Made by a program: the position numbers and the translations under genes. From the NCBI GenBank assembly GCA_963971305.1, contig OZ020309.1:4519001-4583000 (forward strand): a stretch of DNA of 64,000 bases, read 5' to 3'. Below are positions 34,021 to 44,449 of the stretch, one piece after another. Each line of letters starts with the position of its first letter. Within the stretch, counting starts at the first letter, position 1. Origin of the DNA: Arcuatula senhousia (lineage: Eukaryota > Mollusca > Bivalvia > Mytilida > Mytilidae). A model generated the notes under the pieces. The model was given only the letters and a program-made list of their open reading frames with translations, made no database searches and was not told the origin of the DNA.

Positions 34021-37000
34021 TTATGGTGTCCAATATGGTGTCCAAACATTATCATTCTTTTGCCAACCCCATATTTCAGGTGAAGGTAATTTCATAATGC
34101 AAACCACAGACCTACCCCATATGTTCCCTGCCTGCAGCACAGCTCTCTTTGCATGCTCTACTAAAGCTGCCCTAGAGGGTGGGGTGGCATTACAAGGTTT
34201 CTGTTTTCGAGCAAACAATTCAAACCTTGCTTCGTCGACTTTGTGTGTGGTACTAGAGCTGTCGTACATCACCACAACAAACTCCTCAATGACTTTCATG
34301 TCAGAAGATGATAAGTCATCTATAGGCGAACTAAGTCTGGTAAAAACTGCTGTTGCCTCAGGATAGACATTGCACGCCTGCCAACACGACTTCTTACCTT
34401 TGCCAGCAAATGCAGACACTGTATCACAACCAGACAAGGCGTGAAAAAATGGCAACCCTCTCGCTTTTGGTCCCAGTGATCTAGATATTTCATGAAATGG
34501 GATCCATCTTAAATCCTTCCCTTTTCCAAAAGCAATTCATAGGCTTTCAAGATTCAAGTCCTCAAACAATAAAATACCAATGACCACAACATCTGTATCA
34601 GAACTTACTATCATGAAACTCTGACTGCCGTTGACGGCTGCGTCTTTTGTATGGAGAAACATGCAAGTGTCTGCCTCTTCGTGGTTACAAGGTGAAATCT
34701 GGGAAACATCTCTTTCATTGTTTGAGATAACATTCCCTTCCCGGGTAACAAATATGTCTGTTTCGTAGTTTATCACAGCAATTTTGTCTGCAAGAAAAAC
34801 ACACAGTTCCGTTTTGTTTTCGTCACATCTTAAAAAAGTGTTCCACGATTTAGGGGGTCTACTGTTAGCGGTAACTTTTCTTCTTCCGCCTGTTCCACGT
34901 CTTCGTCTAGTTTCACCTTTCAAGCTATCGTCATAATAAACATCAAAAACGATGTCTATTCGTCGGTGATTCATCGCACAATGCTGGACGTACGGCAAAA
35001 TAACATCATCGGAATATGCATCAAAGGTTTTACACGCTCCCGGCTGTTTCGAGTCGGCCAACGCATCACCATATATAATGAGAGTATCTGCCTGTGGTGC
35101 GATTGAAAGAATCTGTATATCACTTTCCAGTACTGGCATCAATTGTGACTGTGTTCCAGAGTTTAAGAAAAGAGTTGAATCAAGAAATTTTACGGAAGAC
35201 ATCATGCTTTTAGAGACAAATATGGGATTTCGATCTCTCAGATGAGTGCAGATGTTGGTTTGTCATAGGGTGTTGTTTTGTTTTCCTTTACCCGATTTGA
35301 CACGCTGAATGGACTATTGGCAACTCGATGGGTGTGCTATAGCAAGCAGAAACTGCTTTTCCGGAGCACCTGAGTTCACTCGTTTCGACTGGAGTACGCG
35401 TTGTTGATTGATATTCAGTTAATTTGTGTTTCCATGTTTTACATGTTGTCTGTTTTTGTCCCGGTCCTGTTGTTGTTTACTGGTTTTGTCTCTGCCTTTT
35501 CGGACTTTTGACACTGGGATACCCCATTGGTACCTCTGCCTCTTTAAACTCCCATTTTGTGATATTGATGGTGGATAGTTTTGATTCTTGGCGAATAAAG
35601 TCTTCTAGGTCACATTGCCTACTTTGGCAAGAGATGAACAACCTTGAAAACAAATTGCAGTCGTCTTTTAAGCTTGCAAGCTTTGACTTTAATGCATTCG
35701 AGTCTGATTTTGACTTTGAACCAAAAAGTGGAAGCTTGTTTTTCGCTATTGGCTCGTAGAATCCTGACTGCTCTTTTTTGTTAATTTTTTCCAAGAACTG
35801 GTCAAACTGATGACTACCAAGCTTTATCAGTTGTCCTAGTGACTTGGCAACTTTGCTGTCAACAACATCTTTTGTGTCAATAGCATAAAGATCTAAAGAC
35901 TCTTCCTCAAAAGGGTTTCCCATTTCTATAAGTACCGCCATGAGTTTACTTATTTTTTCAAAAATCTGTTTTTGTGTAGAGAGTGTTTCATTGTGATGTT
36001 TGGTTCTTTTTAACTTCACGTTTCCACTTGCTGTTGAAAACTCGTCAATCAGTCTACTAATCTCTGGTCCAGCAAATGTCCATCTTCGAAGAGCTGAAGG
36101 ATCTTCCGTCAAGCCAATGGCTCCCCCATCATCTTTTACGACAGCATTATTTTGCTCGTGACCATGATCTATAGCAATGCATGAAAACCTGCTCTTTGTT
36201 TTCCTGACTGAAAAGTTGCCTTTCAGAAACTCTGAGAAAATTCTCGGGTGACATATTTCAAGAGAAAGCATGTCACGAAGGTGGATAGGCAACCATCTTG
36301 CATAATTCATATGATCAAGGTGCACGATCTGACGAATGTTTTTGACGAATGCTGCTATCTTTGACTCCCTTTTTGTGGTAATTGAACAAAAATAACTGAG
36401 CAATTGCGAGATCGGAATCTGTTACTCCGTTTTCAATCTGAGATTCAATGTCTGGGCCATGTTCAATCATAGACACTAATTCAAGCAACTTCTGATATCA
36501 ATTCAGGTTTAAAAGTACAGAGCTGTACCATTAAATTGAATCTTGTGCTATGACATTTCTTTCCGAATGATTTCTGCTGCCTTTGCCAAATAAATGGCAT
36601 CAGTATACTCACAGGCAGTTACAAGAGCTTTTCCAATATCCTTCTCGAACACAAGCACTACCTCTTGACCTCGATGGTATGCCTGTAAATCTGGCAACTT
36701 AGGCATAATTCTCTCTTTCAGTCTTGTTTTGTTGACCTTTATTGCAGATAATGAAAATTCACTCAAGACTTCACTCGTACAGCAAATTAAGATCTGCCAG
36801 TTTGAAAACTATTCCTCCAGGATTGGCTCTTTGGCATTCAACTACAAATGTAAATGTGTTATTAGTTCTGCAAATGCCAGTTCATCTCCAGCATCGACTT
36901 TTTCTTGGTCCATAGTTGTTTCAATACCGTGTAATAACTTTCTTTCTCTGTTGTATAGAGCTGTTAAGCATTTTGGTTGGTTCCTAAACTCCTGAGCTAT

Positions 37001-37200
37001 GACATCACCTGAAGTAAGCTTTGCAAGCAGCTCCTTATCTTGCAATGTTTTGCACAACGGTTGAGTCTGTAGTCATTGCTTCTCGAAGTTCCGATATAGG
37101 ACATTCAATACACAATCGGGCTGCATACTCATCGAAAAGAGTAAAAACAACTTTTAAACCGCCATATTGTTTAAGTCGCCATCTTGTGAGAAACCTCAGG
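34021..37200 (-). pseudogene. Transposon protein with FEN1/XPG-like motifs, broken
   Basis: Pieces in order: 37057-36842 (LLAKLTSGDVIAQEF, CLTALYNRERKLL); 36766-36548 (TRLKERIMPKLPDLQAY, EVVLVFEKDIGKAL); 36403-35543 (LDHMNYARWLPIHLRDM, AIDHGHEQNNAVVK, DDGGAIGLTEDPSALRRW); then after the nested P1, 35179-34537 (DTLIIYGDALADSKQ, NHEEADTCMFLHTKDAA, VSSDTDVVVIG); and 34455-34021 (MPFFHALSGCDTVSAFAGK GKKSCWQ). The order EEAD, SDTDVVV, GCD and GxGKK matches that of FEN1/XPG nucleases (EAEA, TEDMD, GCDYC, GxGPK). The D/HEQN block could be part of a DDE-type core. Frameshifts occur between 36404 and 36550. As I recall, related full-length proteins carry a long middle segment that is missing near 36380, so this copy also looks internally deleted. 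Confidence 0.72.
35180..35543 (+). mobile_element. P1 fragment nested in the nuclease transposon
   Basis: Starts at caagaaattttacggaaga (end of the RT frame, gatgagtgcagatgttggt) and carries the P1 tail to gtacctctgcctc. It sits in the antisense direction between WEFK and DSTLFL of the host protein. The host element had therefore already inserted when this P1 copy arrived. Confidence 0.8.
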
Positions 37201-37667
37201 TGAGTTATAAGCAATAGCGATTACACTATCAGAATGTTTAATTGGCATATTTTGATAACTTAGTAATCAATTTTTCAAAGAAACTACTTTGGTAAAACAT
37301 CAACTTTAATCACTCAATTACTACAAAATGAGCAATTTGAGTCAAATTTTGCTCATGCGCACTGTAATTTTTTCACGACAATATATCTACAGGGACTATT
37401 GACACCAATATAGTTGTTTTACTTCAAATCCAGGCCACTGGTCATGCAAAGTACTTCATATGACCAGAACTTCAAAATCTGACCTGTTGAAAATCTGGGT
37501 TTTTATCGCCATTTTTAAAATATGGCGTCCATCTTGAAAAATGAAAATAATGAGTGGCTCACACTTTATTTTCTTTAGGGACATCATCAGGAAGCTTTGT
37601 GCAAAGTTTGATGCTTGTATCATAAAACGAACTATTTTGGTAAAATTTTAAGGTTATCCGCCATACT

Positions 37668-38099
37668 ACATGTGGCTGTGTTATTTTGACAGAGATTTTT
37701 ACTATTGCACCAACGCCTTTGTAAAATATACAGGCAAGACCTAGATTTAAAACTGCTATTACATGTATTATTTGTTTACGTTTTGCCCCCGTTGAATTTT
37801 AAATTTGTGTTTTTTATTTGATTTGATTTGATAATATCGATCAATGAAAACTATCATCTTTTAAAACAAAAGTTTCTTTTTAAACTTTTTAAGACGATTA
37901 TTAATCAACCGTTGAAAACTTGACGGTTGTGTTGGTATACTTTCTCCTTAACCAACCGGAGTACTTTTGTTTTATCTCGTTGCAACGCAAGTTTACGTTG
38001 CTGTTTTTACCATCGCCCAACAATTAGCGTTTGCATTTAGATTTTTTTTTATCTTTTCGTCAAAATATGGAAACTGTCACAAATATGTTTCTTTCACAG
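37668..38099. other. Upstream or intron sequence before the FA-domain exon
   Basis: Ends in the strong acceptor tttctttcacag at 38099. Includes an open stretch from 37967 without ATG, reading hydrophobic residues. I treat it as intron rather than signal peptide because the acceptor gives a phase-1 exon. Confidence 0.4.
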
Positions 38100-41000
38100 G
38101 TAATAAACTCGACGAAGTTTGGATTTGGACCCCAGATAATGGCGATTTGGACCATTGGACACCAAACGTGTTTAATTACTACACCAATCTTGAAGATTAT
38201 CAAGTCAATCCTAGTCGAGAGAATGTTTTGAACTTCAGTGTTTTATCAAAGGGAAGTAGATGTGACATCAAGTTTGTTCTTTTGTCAGCAAGAGCAGATC
38301 TTAAAGCGTCTGAATATTACGAGATTTACATATCGCCAAGTAATATTCATTACCGATACGGGGGAGATAGTGGAAATATTGTTTATACTTATGGTCCTGT
38401 ACCAGCCAGTTGTGAAGAATTTAGAGAATATAGTGTCAAGTGGAATAGCAGGGGAGAAATAACTGTGTACAACAGTTTAAGCAATTCTTCAGTGACGATG
38501 GTGCATCCAATGGCACCTACGTATGAACTACCGATAATGGGAGTAGGCATAAAGACAGGCTTTGGTGATGTAGGCTTCTGGAAAATAAAACATTCTGGTG
38601 AGTCAACCTTGATACCATATTCTGTTCGCAATAAATTTGTATTTATCTATTCAAGATAACATTTTGGTGTGTCTCTAGGTCCTTAGGTATTGTCACGTCA
38701 TAATTCGTCCGCATGAGATCGTTTGCGGGAATGTTAGGTCATTATTCGGAAAACCTGATCGCTTATCATTGATTATAAAAGAAAACCTTGGAAATAGTTC
38801 TACGTTTTATGTACAGTAAAACAGCAAAACATTGTATGTAAAAGATCCTTTTGGAGACCACTAAGTGGTGCACCACATGGGCTACTTTTTCCGCCGTTAC
38901 ACATCTCTTCCCTTTTTGGGTGGTCTTCAAAACTTCCCCGGGTTTGTATAAAAATGTTCCTACAATCCGGTCATTTATGGAATGGAAATCATGTATCTGA
39001 CCGCAAATTGCACACTGCACATTTTAATGCAATGTTCAGCCCTCGTCTGCGGGGTTGTCAGGTCTATAATACGGAAACCCTGACCGCCCACCATAGTGGG
39101 CCAACGTGTGTGGAGAGTGCCACGCTTCATGCACGTAAAAGACCCCTTTGTGGACCGCCCAGTAGTGCACCACAGGGGCTAAATTTTCCGCCCCTGCCCA
39201 CCTCTCCCCTTTTTCCTGTGGTTCTTCGGAATTAACCGGTCCTTTGTTTCCCACCCCATCTCCATATTTCATTTGTCGTCGTCATTTCATGTTCATTTTA
39301 TCATCCTTTTCATGTTCATCGCCTGTAGATAACCTATATAGCGTTGCACGGGCGTAAAACACCAACTCACTCACTCACTCACACTCATTCATTTTTTGGG
39401 TTTGGACTCATCAGGGGTCACCCGATTCTAGAACTGTTTGTTGTCTATTTGATATTTTTAAGTATTATAATATTCAATCATGTTAAAACAAAATATTGTG
39501 TTGTGTTATGGGATAGTATTATTCTATCTCTGATAAATTGCTTGGTTTGCACTTAAATATTTTGAGTCATTATACCCCCACTCGTAAGAGAGGGGGCTAT
39601 ATTGCAATCACTTTGTCCGTCCGTCAGTCTGTCCGTCCGTCTCTCCGTCCGGTTCAATTTCTCTGCATCTACTGGATGGATTGGTTTCAAATTTGTTACA
39701 CAGCTTCAGCATGATTAGTTATACCGTGCCACCCCTTTCCAGGTCAGTCCATCATCTACTTCCTGTTTTCCGAGCCGACTTAGACTTTTTTAGGGTAAAA
39801 AATTTGAAATGTGAAATTTTTCGTAACAGATTTCTTGGCTTCTACGGGATGGAATTTGGTACACAGCTTCAGCATTATTAGTTATACCATGCCTGCCCTT
39901 TCCAGGTCAGTCCATCATCTACTTCCTGTTTTCCGAGTTGACTTAGACTTTTTAGGGTAAAAAAATTTTAATTTGAATTGTGAATTTTTTGTAACAGATT
40001 TCTCGGCTTCTACTGGATGGATTGGTTTCAAATTTAGTACACAGCTTCAGCATGATAAGTTACACCGTGCCTCCCCTTTCCAGGTCAGTCCATCATCTAC
40101 TTCCTGTTTTCCAAGCCAACTTAGGCTTTTAATGGGTCAAAAATAGACAATTTTTCGTAACAGTTTTCTCGGCATCTACAGAAGGGATTGATTTCAAATT
40201 TGGTATACAGCTTAAACATGATGAGTTGTATGGTGCCTCCCCTTTCCAGGTCAGTCTGTCATCTACTTCCTGTTTTCTGAATGGTCGAGTGGGGGTATGC
40301 TTAGCACGACTTAGTGCAACCCCTTGTTTGCTTTTCAATATTCAATGATTGTATTCAATCGTGTTTAAAACAACAAATCTTGTTGTCTTATAGAATGGTA
40401 TTATTCTTTTTTTGATAAATTGCATGTTTTGCAATTAGATATTATGATTGTAAATCTTTCATTTACTTTTGTATTTTAGTCATACATTGTGATCTTGTTG
40501 ATCAAAAATATTTTTGATAATTGCACCTATGAAAATTTTATCAAAGGATTTTTAAGCAGTTTTGCTTGCGCTTTTGATAAAACTCAACATGCTATTAGCA
40601 CCATCTGCATAATTCTCATTATCATTTAGATTAATTTTGTCATTTTTTTATCTTTATCACACCTATATAACCCATATAGTGTGACTAGGGTTTAAAAAAA
40701 ACTAACTCATTTGTCTGTTATGTGGTTTTACTGTAACAAATTCTACAAAAAGAATTACCATCTAGGTTTATTGCTGCATGCAGTGTGGTAGATAAACATG
40801 TCACATTGTAAACATGTAAAAAGAATTGCGACAACACTTGTTGTACTTGTCTAATTATGAACTGTCGACCACCTCATTTTCTCTGACCAAAAATATACAG
40901 CCTAGATTCATTTAGACTGTCTTCAGATTCCCAGCGGTTAATAAAGGTAATAACAAAACTACCGAACTTTAATGATCAATCTCATAGTTCAGAGAAAATG

Positions 41001-42241
41001 ACAAAAAACGAATCAGTCATACCGGAGAATTGGTTGATCCCAATGGTCCTGACTTGGTACAGGCATTTCAAACGAAATGGTGGGTTAAACCAGGTTTTAT
41101 GGCGCCAAACCTCCCTCTTCCATTGCGATCTTAGGATCCAGTAATTACCATAGAACACAACATAGTTGTGATACACAATAGGGATATTGAAGTGATCATC
41201 TCAGTACAGCAGACCAGTCAAACACTAATCAAAACAATTAACAACCACATCTTTTAACTCAATTTTGAACTTTTCTACTAGTGGCTGATAACGAAGAAAT
41301 AATTTTTTAGGGATCGTATGAGACGTATTTTTTATAGCCCTGCTCCAAAAGACGGTCACGAAGAAATCGGTGTCTGATAAAAAAATCTGTAAAATGTGTG
41401 CAAGCTCTGGCATATTGAAAAAGTTGTGAAATATAAACACCGTATGCAGGGGAAGTAGGTATATTGCTCTGTAGATTAGGAAAATTAATAATTTGAAAAT
41501 TAAAATCGTATCTTTTATCGTAAATTTCTGTACTGAGATGACCACCTGGGTCAAATTTGAGGTGCAAATCCAAGAAAGACGTGAAGCAATTTGATTCAAT
41601 ATAACTGATTTTGATCCTTGTTTTACTTAAGATCTTACCAAGTGGATTATTACTAATTTTGATGGGCAATTTCGGTAGAGGGAAACATCTCGATTTTTTT
41701 TTGGTAACTACCGGACCAAAAGATCGCAATGAAAGAGAGTGTTTGGCGCGCCTCAAAACCTGGTTTAACCAACAATTTCTTTTGAAATGCCTGTACCAGG
41801 TCAGGACCATTGCGATCTTCAATTTTTTCGGTATGTCTTCCTTGTTTTGTTTCCTCTTATGGAAGTTCCATAGTTATCCAAGTTCGGTAATTTTGTTCTT
41901 ACCTTTATTTGTAATATTGAGTAGACATGAGCTTAACCCGAAGGATTATAATGCTTTATATTTTTTAAAATATAATTGTAGGTAAATTCACTGGGCATTT
42001 TTGCGTGGCAGACCAGATGTATGGACCAATGGATCTTCTTATGGTAACTTCTCAACCAAGACTTGCGTGTGCTGCGATGTGCAGACAGACAGACGAGTGT
42101 CTCGGTATGAACTTCAACGTCCAGAACAACCAGTGTGAGCAGATCCGATCTGGACAGCTTGTGGTGAAGGTACCAAGACAAGGATGGAAGTTCAGTACCA
42201 AATGTTTGAATGGAAAAGAGCTGTGTTTGGCATGTCTGTAA
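38100..42241 (+). CDS. Secreted-type protein: farnesoic-acid-methyltransferase-like and PAN/apple-like domains, two exons
   Basis: Exon 38100-38597 (498 nt, phase 1 at both ends) and last exon 41982-42241 (TAA stop). Exon 1 resembles the domain named after farnesoic acid O-methyltransferase: W-rich start (EVWIWTPDNGDLDHW), LNFSVLSKGSRCDIKFVL, YYEIYISPSNIHYRYG, SCEEFREYSVKWNSRGEITV and a closing VGIKTGFGDVGFWKIKH. Exon 2 has FCVADQMYGP, ACAAMCRQTDECLGMNF, CEQIRSGQ and a final Cys pair, like a PAN/apple module, with six or more Cys. These domains often occur together in mollusc extracellular proteins. The 1-1 phase is typical of shuffled extracellular exons. The start codon and signal peptide must be in upstream exons I did not find. 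The 3.4-kb intron is full of repeats. An enzymatic role for the FA domain should not be assumed. Confidence 0.75.
38685..38945. repeat. Family C element, decayed copy
   Basis: gttaggtcattattcggaa, gtaaaagatccttttggag, accactaagtggtgcacca and tggtcttcaaaacttccc parallel the better copy that starts near 39040. Intronic. Confidence 0.6.
39040..39395 (+). repeat. Family C element with (ACTC)n end
   Basis: gtcaggtctataatacgga, gtaaaagacccctttgtgg, gcccagtagtgcaccacag, atttcatgttcattttatc and cctatatagcgttgcacgg, ending in caccaactcactcactcac. Such gcgttgcacgggcgt ends followed by ACTC or AATC repeats are typical of a mollusc SINE- or MITE-like class (recollection). Other copies: 55900-56145 and an end-only copy at 40660-40715. 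Confidence 0.7.
39440..39571. repeat. Flanking block repeated at 40335-40445
   Basis: ttcaatcatgttaaaacaa, gtattattctatctctgat and aaattgcttggtttgca match ttcaatcgtgtttaaaac, gtattattc and gataaattgcatgttttgc on the far side of the TIR element. The element sits between two diverged direct repeats. Confidence 0.6.
39572..40298. mobile_element. MITE-like TIR element with ~175-bp tandem core
   Basis: Ends atacccccactcg and cgagtgggggtat are perfect 13-bp inverted repeats. Inside are a tccgtccgtc stretch and about four copies of a ~175-bp unit marked by ccaggtcagtccatcatct, cttcctgttttccgag and gtaacagatttct. No coding sequence; non-autonomous. Confidence 0.85.
40943..41700 (-). pseudogene. Retroelement family P2, RT C-terminus and 3' tail
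   Basis: On the - strand: CFTSFLDLHLKFDPGGHLS, TEIYDKRYDFNFQIINF, SNIPTSPAYGVYISQLF, QYARACTHFTDFFIRHRF and LRDRLLEQGYKK, then a frameshift. The tail then runs from about 41225 to 40943 (aagatcgcaatggaagagg, ggtttggcgcc, caagtcaggaccattg) and ends in gttattacct. The fold is homologous to the P1 fragment, but the tail is unrelated, so these are two lineages. 5'-truncated. Confidence 0.78.
41704..41910 (+). repeat. P2 tail, opposite orientation
   Basis: gtaactaccggaccaaaag through agtgtttggcgcgcc and ccaggtcaggaccattgcg to ttgttcttacctt. It abuts the truncated 5' side of the preceding P2 copy, so two P2 fragments lie head to head inside the gene's intron. Confidence 0.78.
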
Positions 42242-42244
42242 TTG

Positions 42245-43500
42245 ACTTGTAGTTTTGAACAAATGTTTCAATTACTGAAACACTGAATCTTGGTGTGTAT
42301 TGTATTTTTTTTTACTACAGTGTGCATAATGGTTCGTTCTTTTTAAATACTATCATAATTCAATTTCTTAAACATAGAAGTTAATACACAAACCAAATAT
42401 TTTACTAGTATATTCAATTTGATTTATATTTGTTTTTACTTTTATTATTTTAGATACAACTGCTTGTTAATCATTGCACTTTTGGTGTTTTGTGTAACTT
42501 ATTAAAAAAAACGGAACAGGGATGATTAATTTGAATGTCCAAGAAGAAAAGGAAATATAAGAGGAAGACAAACCTAAAAAAAATGAAGATCACAATGGTC
42601 CTGACTTAGTACATGAATAACTACAATATAGTTGATTTAGCCAGGTTTTATGTTGCCACGGCTCCCTCTTTCATTGTACCTTCAAAGTCAAACAGTAACA
42701 TAAAACTTAAAGAAAAAACAATGATCGATTCATTTTAATTTGCATTAACTATAAGGGTTTCATCTATGTTACATGAAGGGGTCATTGTATGGTTCAACAT
42801 TAACTATAAAAAATCAACCAGGATATTTGTATTTAATTTTTCCAGGTTTTTTATGCTTTTGTGTCCCGGATTTGTTTTTAATATAGTAGAGAATTCATGA
42901 CTGTTTAAACATGTTAGATGTTTAGTCCATTTTAATTTGATGCAAGCAAATTAGACTACATGAATATCGAATATGAAGAGAAGGTTAATCTATTTTTTGT
43001 GTTTGGATAAAATGTAAAATAGCTATACTAATATAGAAAATAGAAACTTCATGTTTTGGTTTATTTTGTCCTACTAAAATAAAATATTTTAAAATAGCAA
43101 ATTTTATGCTTGGGTAAGCATTAGGAAATTAGTATTTTTTTAAAACTATATTTTGTTTTTGCTTTTGAGATTTTGTTAACGAAATCAATATAAAATATAG
43201 TACGCACTTTTTGATTTGTTTTCATGGTTGACCGTCAGCCACACAATTCTTAAAAACCAAAAACCACAAATGATGACACCAGAGTACTATTTACTCCTTT
43301 CATCCATATAAACAATCAAATATCTTGCTTAACATAGAACTTCACTTATTGACTTATTATATCAATTACTTCTTTGTTATGTGATTCTTGTATTTTTTCA
43401 AAATATACCTGTATTATCTGACTTGCTGCTTTCTTAAATAAAATATTGTTGACTATTTGAATATCTCGTCTTTTCATGTAGGAAACAGCTTCATTTTTTG
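42245..43500. other. 3' UTR/intergenic, with a decayed P2 tail
   Basis: A weak - strand P2 tail lies at about 42530-42690 (caatggtcctgacttagta, gccaggttttatg, ggctccctctttcattg). The rest is AT-rich with no exon recognised. Confidence 0.45.
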
Positions 43501-43639
43501 TCCTTGGGGGGCGGGTTAAATTTTACAAATAATGACTTCAATATGAAACCAGTCTAAGATAATGATCCTCCTTAGCAAACTTTCGGTAGGTACATAGGAA
43601 TTAACTTGTTGATATCTTTGTTTCTCAGTGGACAAACTC

Positions 43640-43795
43640 CTCTTAACCAGTTTGGTGGAGTTTAATAAGAAGCAAAAATGCAGAAAAGGACAATAGAATA
43701 TCGTTAATCCCAAACGACAAGAACAAAATCGGTAGACAGAGAAACCCCACAAAACAAACAAAAGACACACATAAAACAACCATGTTGAATTACAA
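43640..43795 (-). repeat. Possible P1 tail relative
   Basis: aacgacaagaacaaaatcg, gtagacagagaaacc and cacataaaacaaccatg resemble the C/T-rich part of the P1 tail in order, at low identity. Confidence 0.35.
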
Positions 43796-43798
43796 ATC

Positions 43799-44395
43799 AA
43801 GGAAATAACAAAATTACCGAACTTTGAGGATCAATCTAAATGTCCTTGGAAGAGAAAAGACAAAACATGGTAGACACACCGGAATAGTAATAGATCGCAA
43901 TGGTCCTGACTTGGTACAGGCATGTCAAATGAAATGGTGGGTTTAACCAGATTTGATGGCGCGATAAACCTCCCTCTTCCTTTGTGATCTTAAGGACCGA
44001 TAGTAACACACAACGCAGCATTGTTGTGAAAACATAATATGGATATTAAGATGATCATCTCAGTACAACAATCAGCAAACACTAATCAAAGCAAACACTA
44101 ACCAATACACTCAACTTAATTTTTATTTTTTCCACCAGTGGCTGATAACGAAGGAGGAATTTTTTAGCGACCGTATGCGACGTATTTTCTTGTAACCTTG
44201 GTCTAAGAGTCGGAAACGGAGACAGTAAAAAAAATCAGAAAAATTTGTACAAGCCCTGGCGAATAAGTTGTGAAATATAAACACCGTATGCTGGTGAGGT
44301 AGGTATGTTGCTTTCAAGGTTAGTGAAATTAATCATTTGAAAATTAAAGTCGTTTCTTTTATCGTAAATTTTGTACTGAGGTGACCATCCTTGTC
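43799..44395 (-). pseudogene. P2 copy, damaged RT C-terminus and tail
   Basis: The tail at 43799-44110 matches P2 (gcaatggtcctgacttggt, gatggcgcgataaacctcc). The coding part at 44110-44395 keeps FSDFFYCLRFRLLDQGYKK and SLKNSSFVISHW, with shifts and deletions. 5'-truncated. Confidence 0.72.
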
Positions 44396-44449
44396 ATATA
44401 CAAAATGAACTTTTTATGGAGATGTGCATCGAGAACTTTCATTGTGCTC

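Larger units (their letters stand above)
33559..37667 (-). mobile_element. ~4.1-kb TIR transposon with a FEN/XPG-like nuclease gene
   Basis: The ends are inverted copies. The left end reads gcggatacctgacaaaat, gttcattttatgatacaag, aactttgcaca and gtgagccactca, then caagatggccgccac. The right end, reverse-complemented, reads gcggataacc, gttcgttttatgatacaag, aactttgcaca, gtgagccactca and caagatggacgcc. Looser similarity runs for about 300 bp, to gcgcatgcgc and gcgcatgagc. One broken coding region fills the interior on the - strand, and a P1 fragment is nested at 35180-35543. I could not settle a target duplication. Confidence 0.8.

Noticed and set aside
34021..34366. + strand frame of 124 codons at 33992-34366
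   Set aside because: It is the shadow of the - strand FEN-like coding region, which carries the conserved motifs.
37967..38099. Hydrophobic N-terminus as a signal peptide of the FA-domain gene
   Set aside because: The frame has no ATG (it begins TTG) and a strong acceptor at 38099 starts the real exon.
42005..42271. - strand 112-codon frame at 41933-42271
   Set aside because: Antisense shadow of the Cys-rich PAN-like exon.
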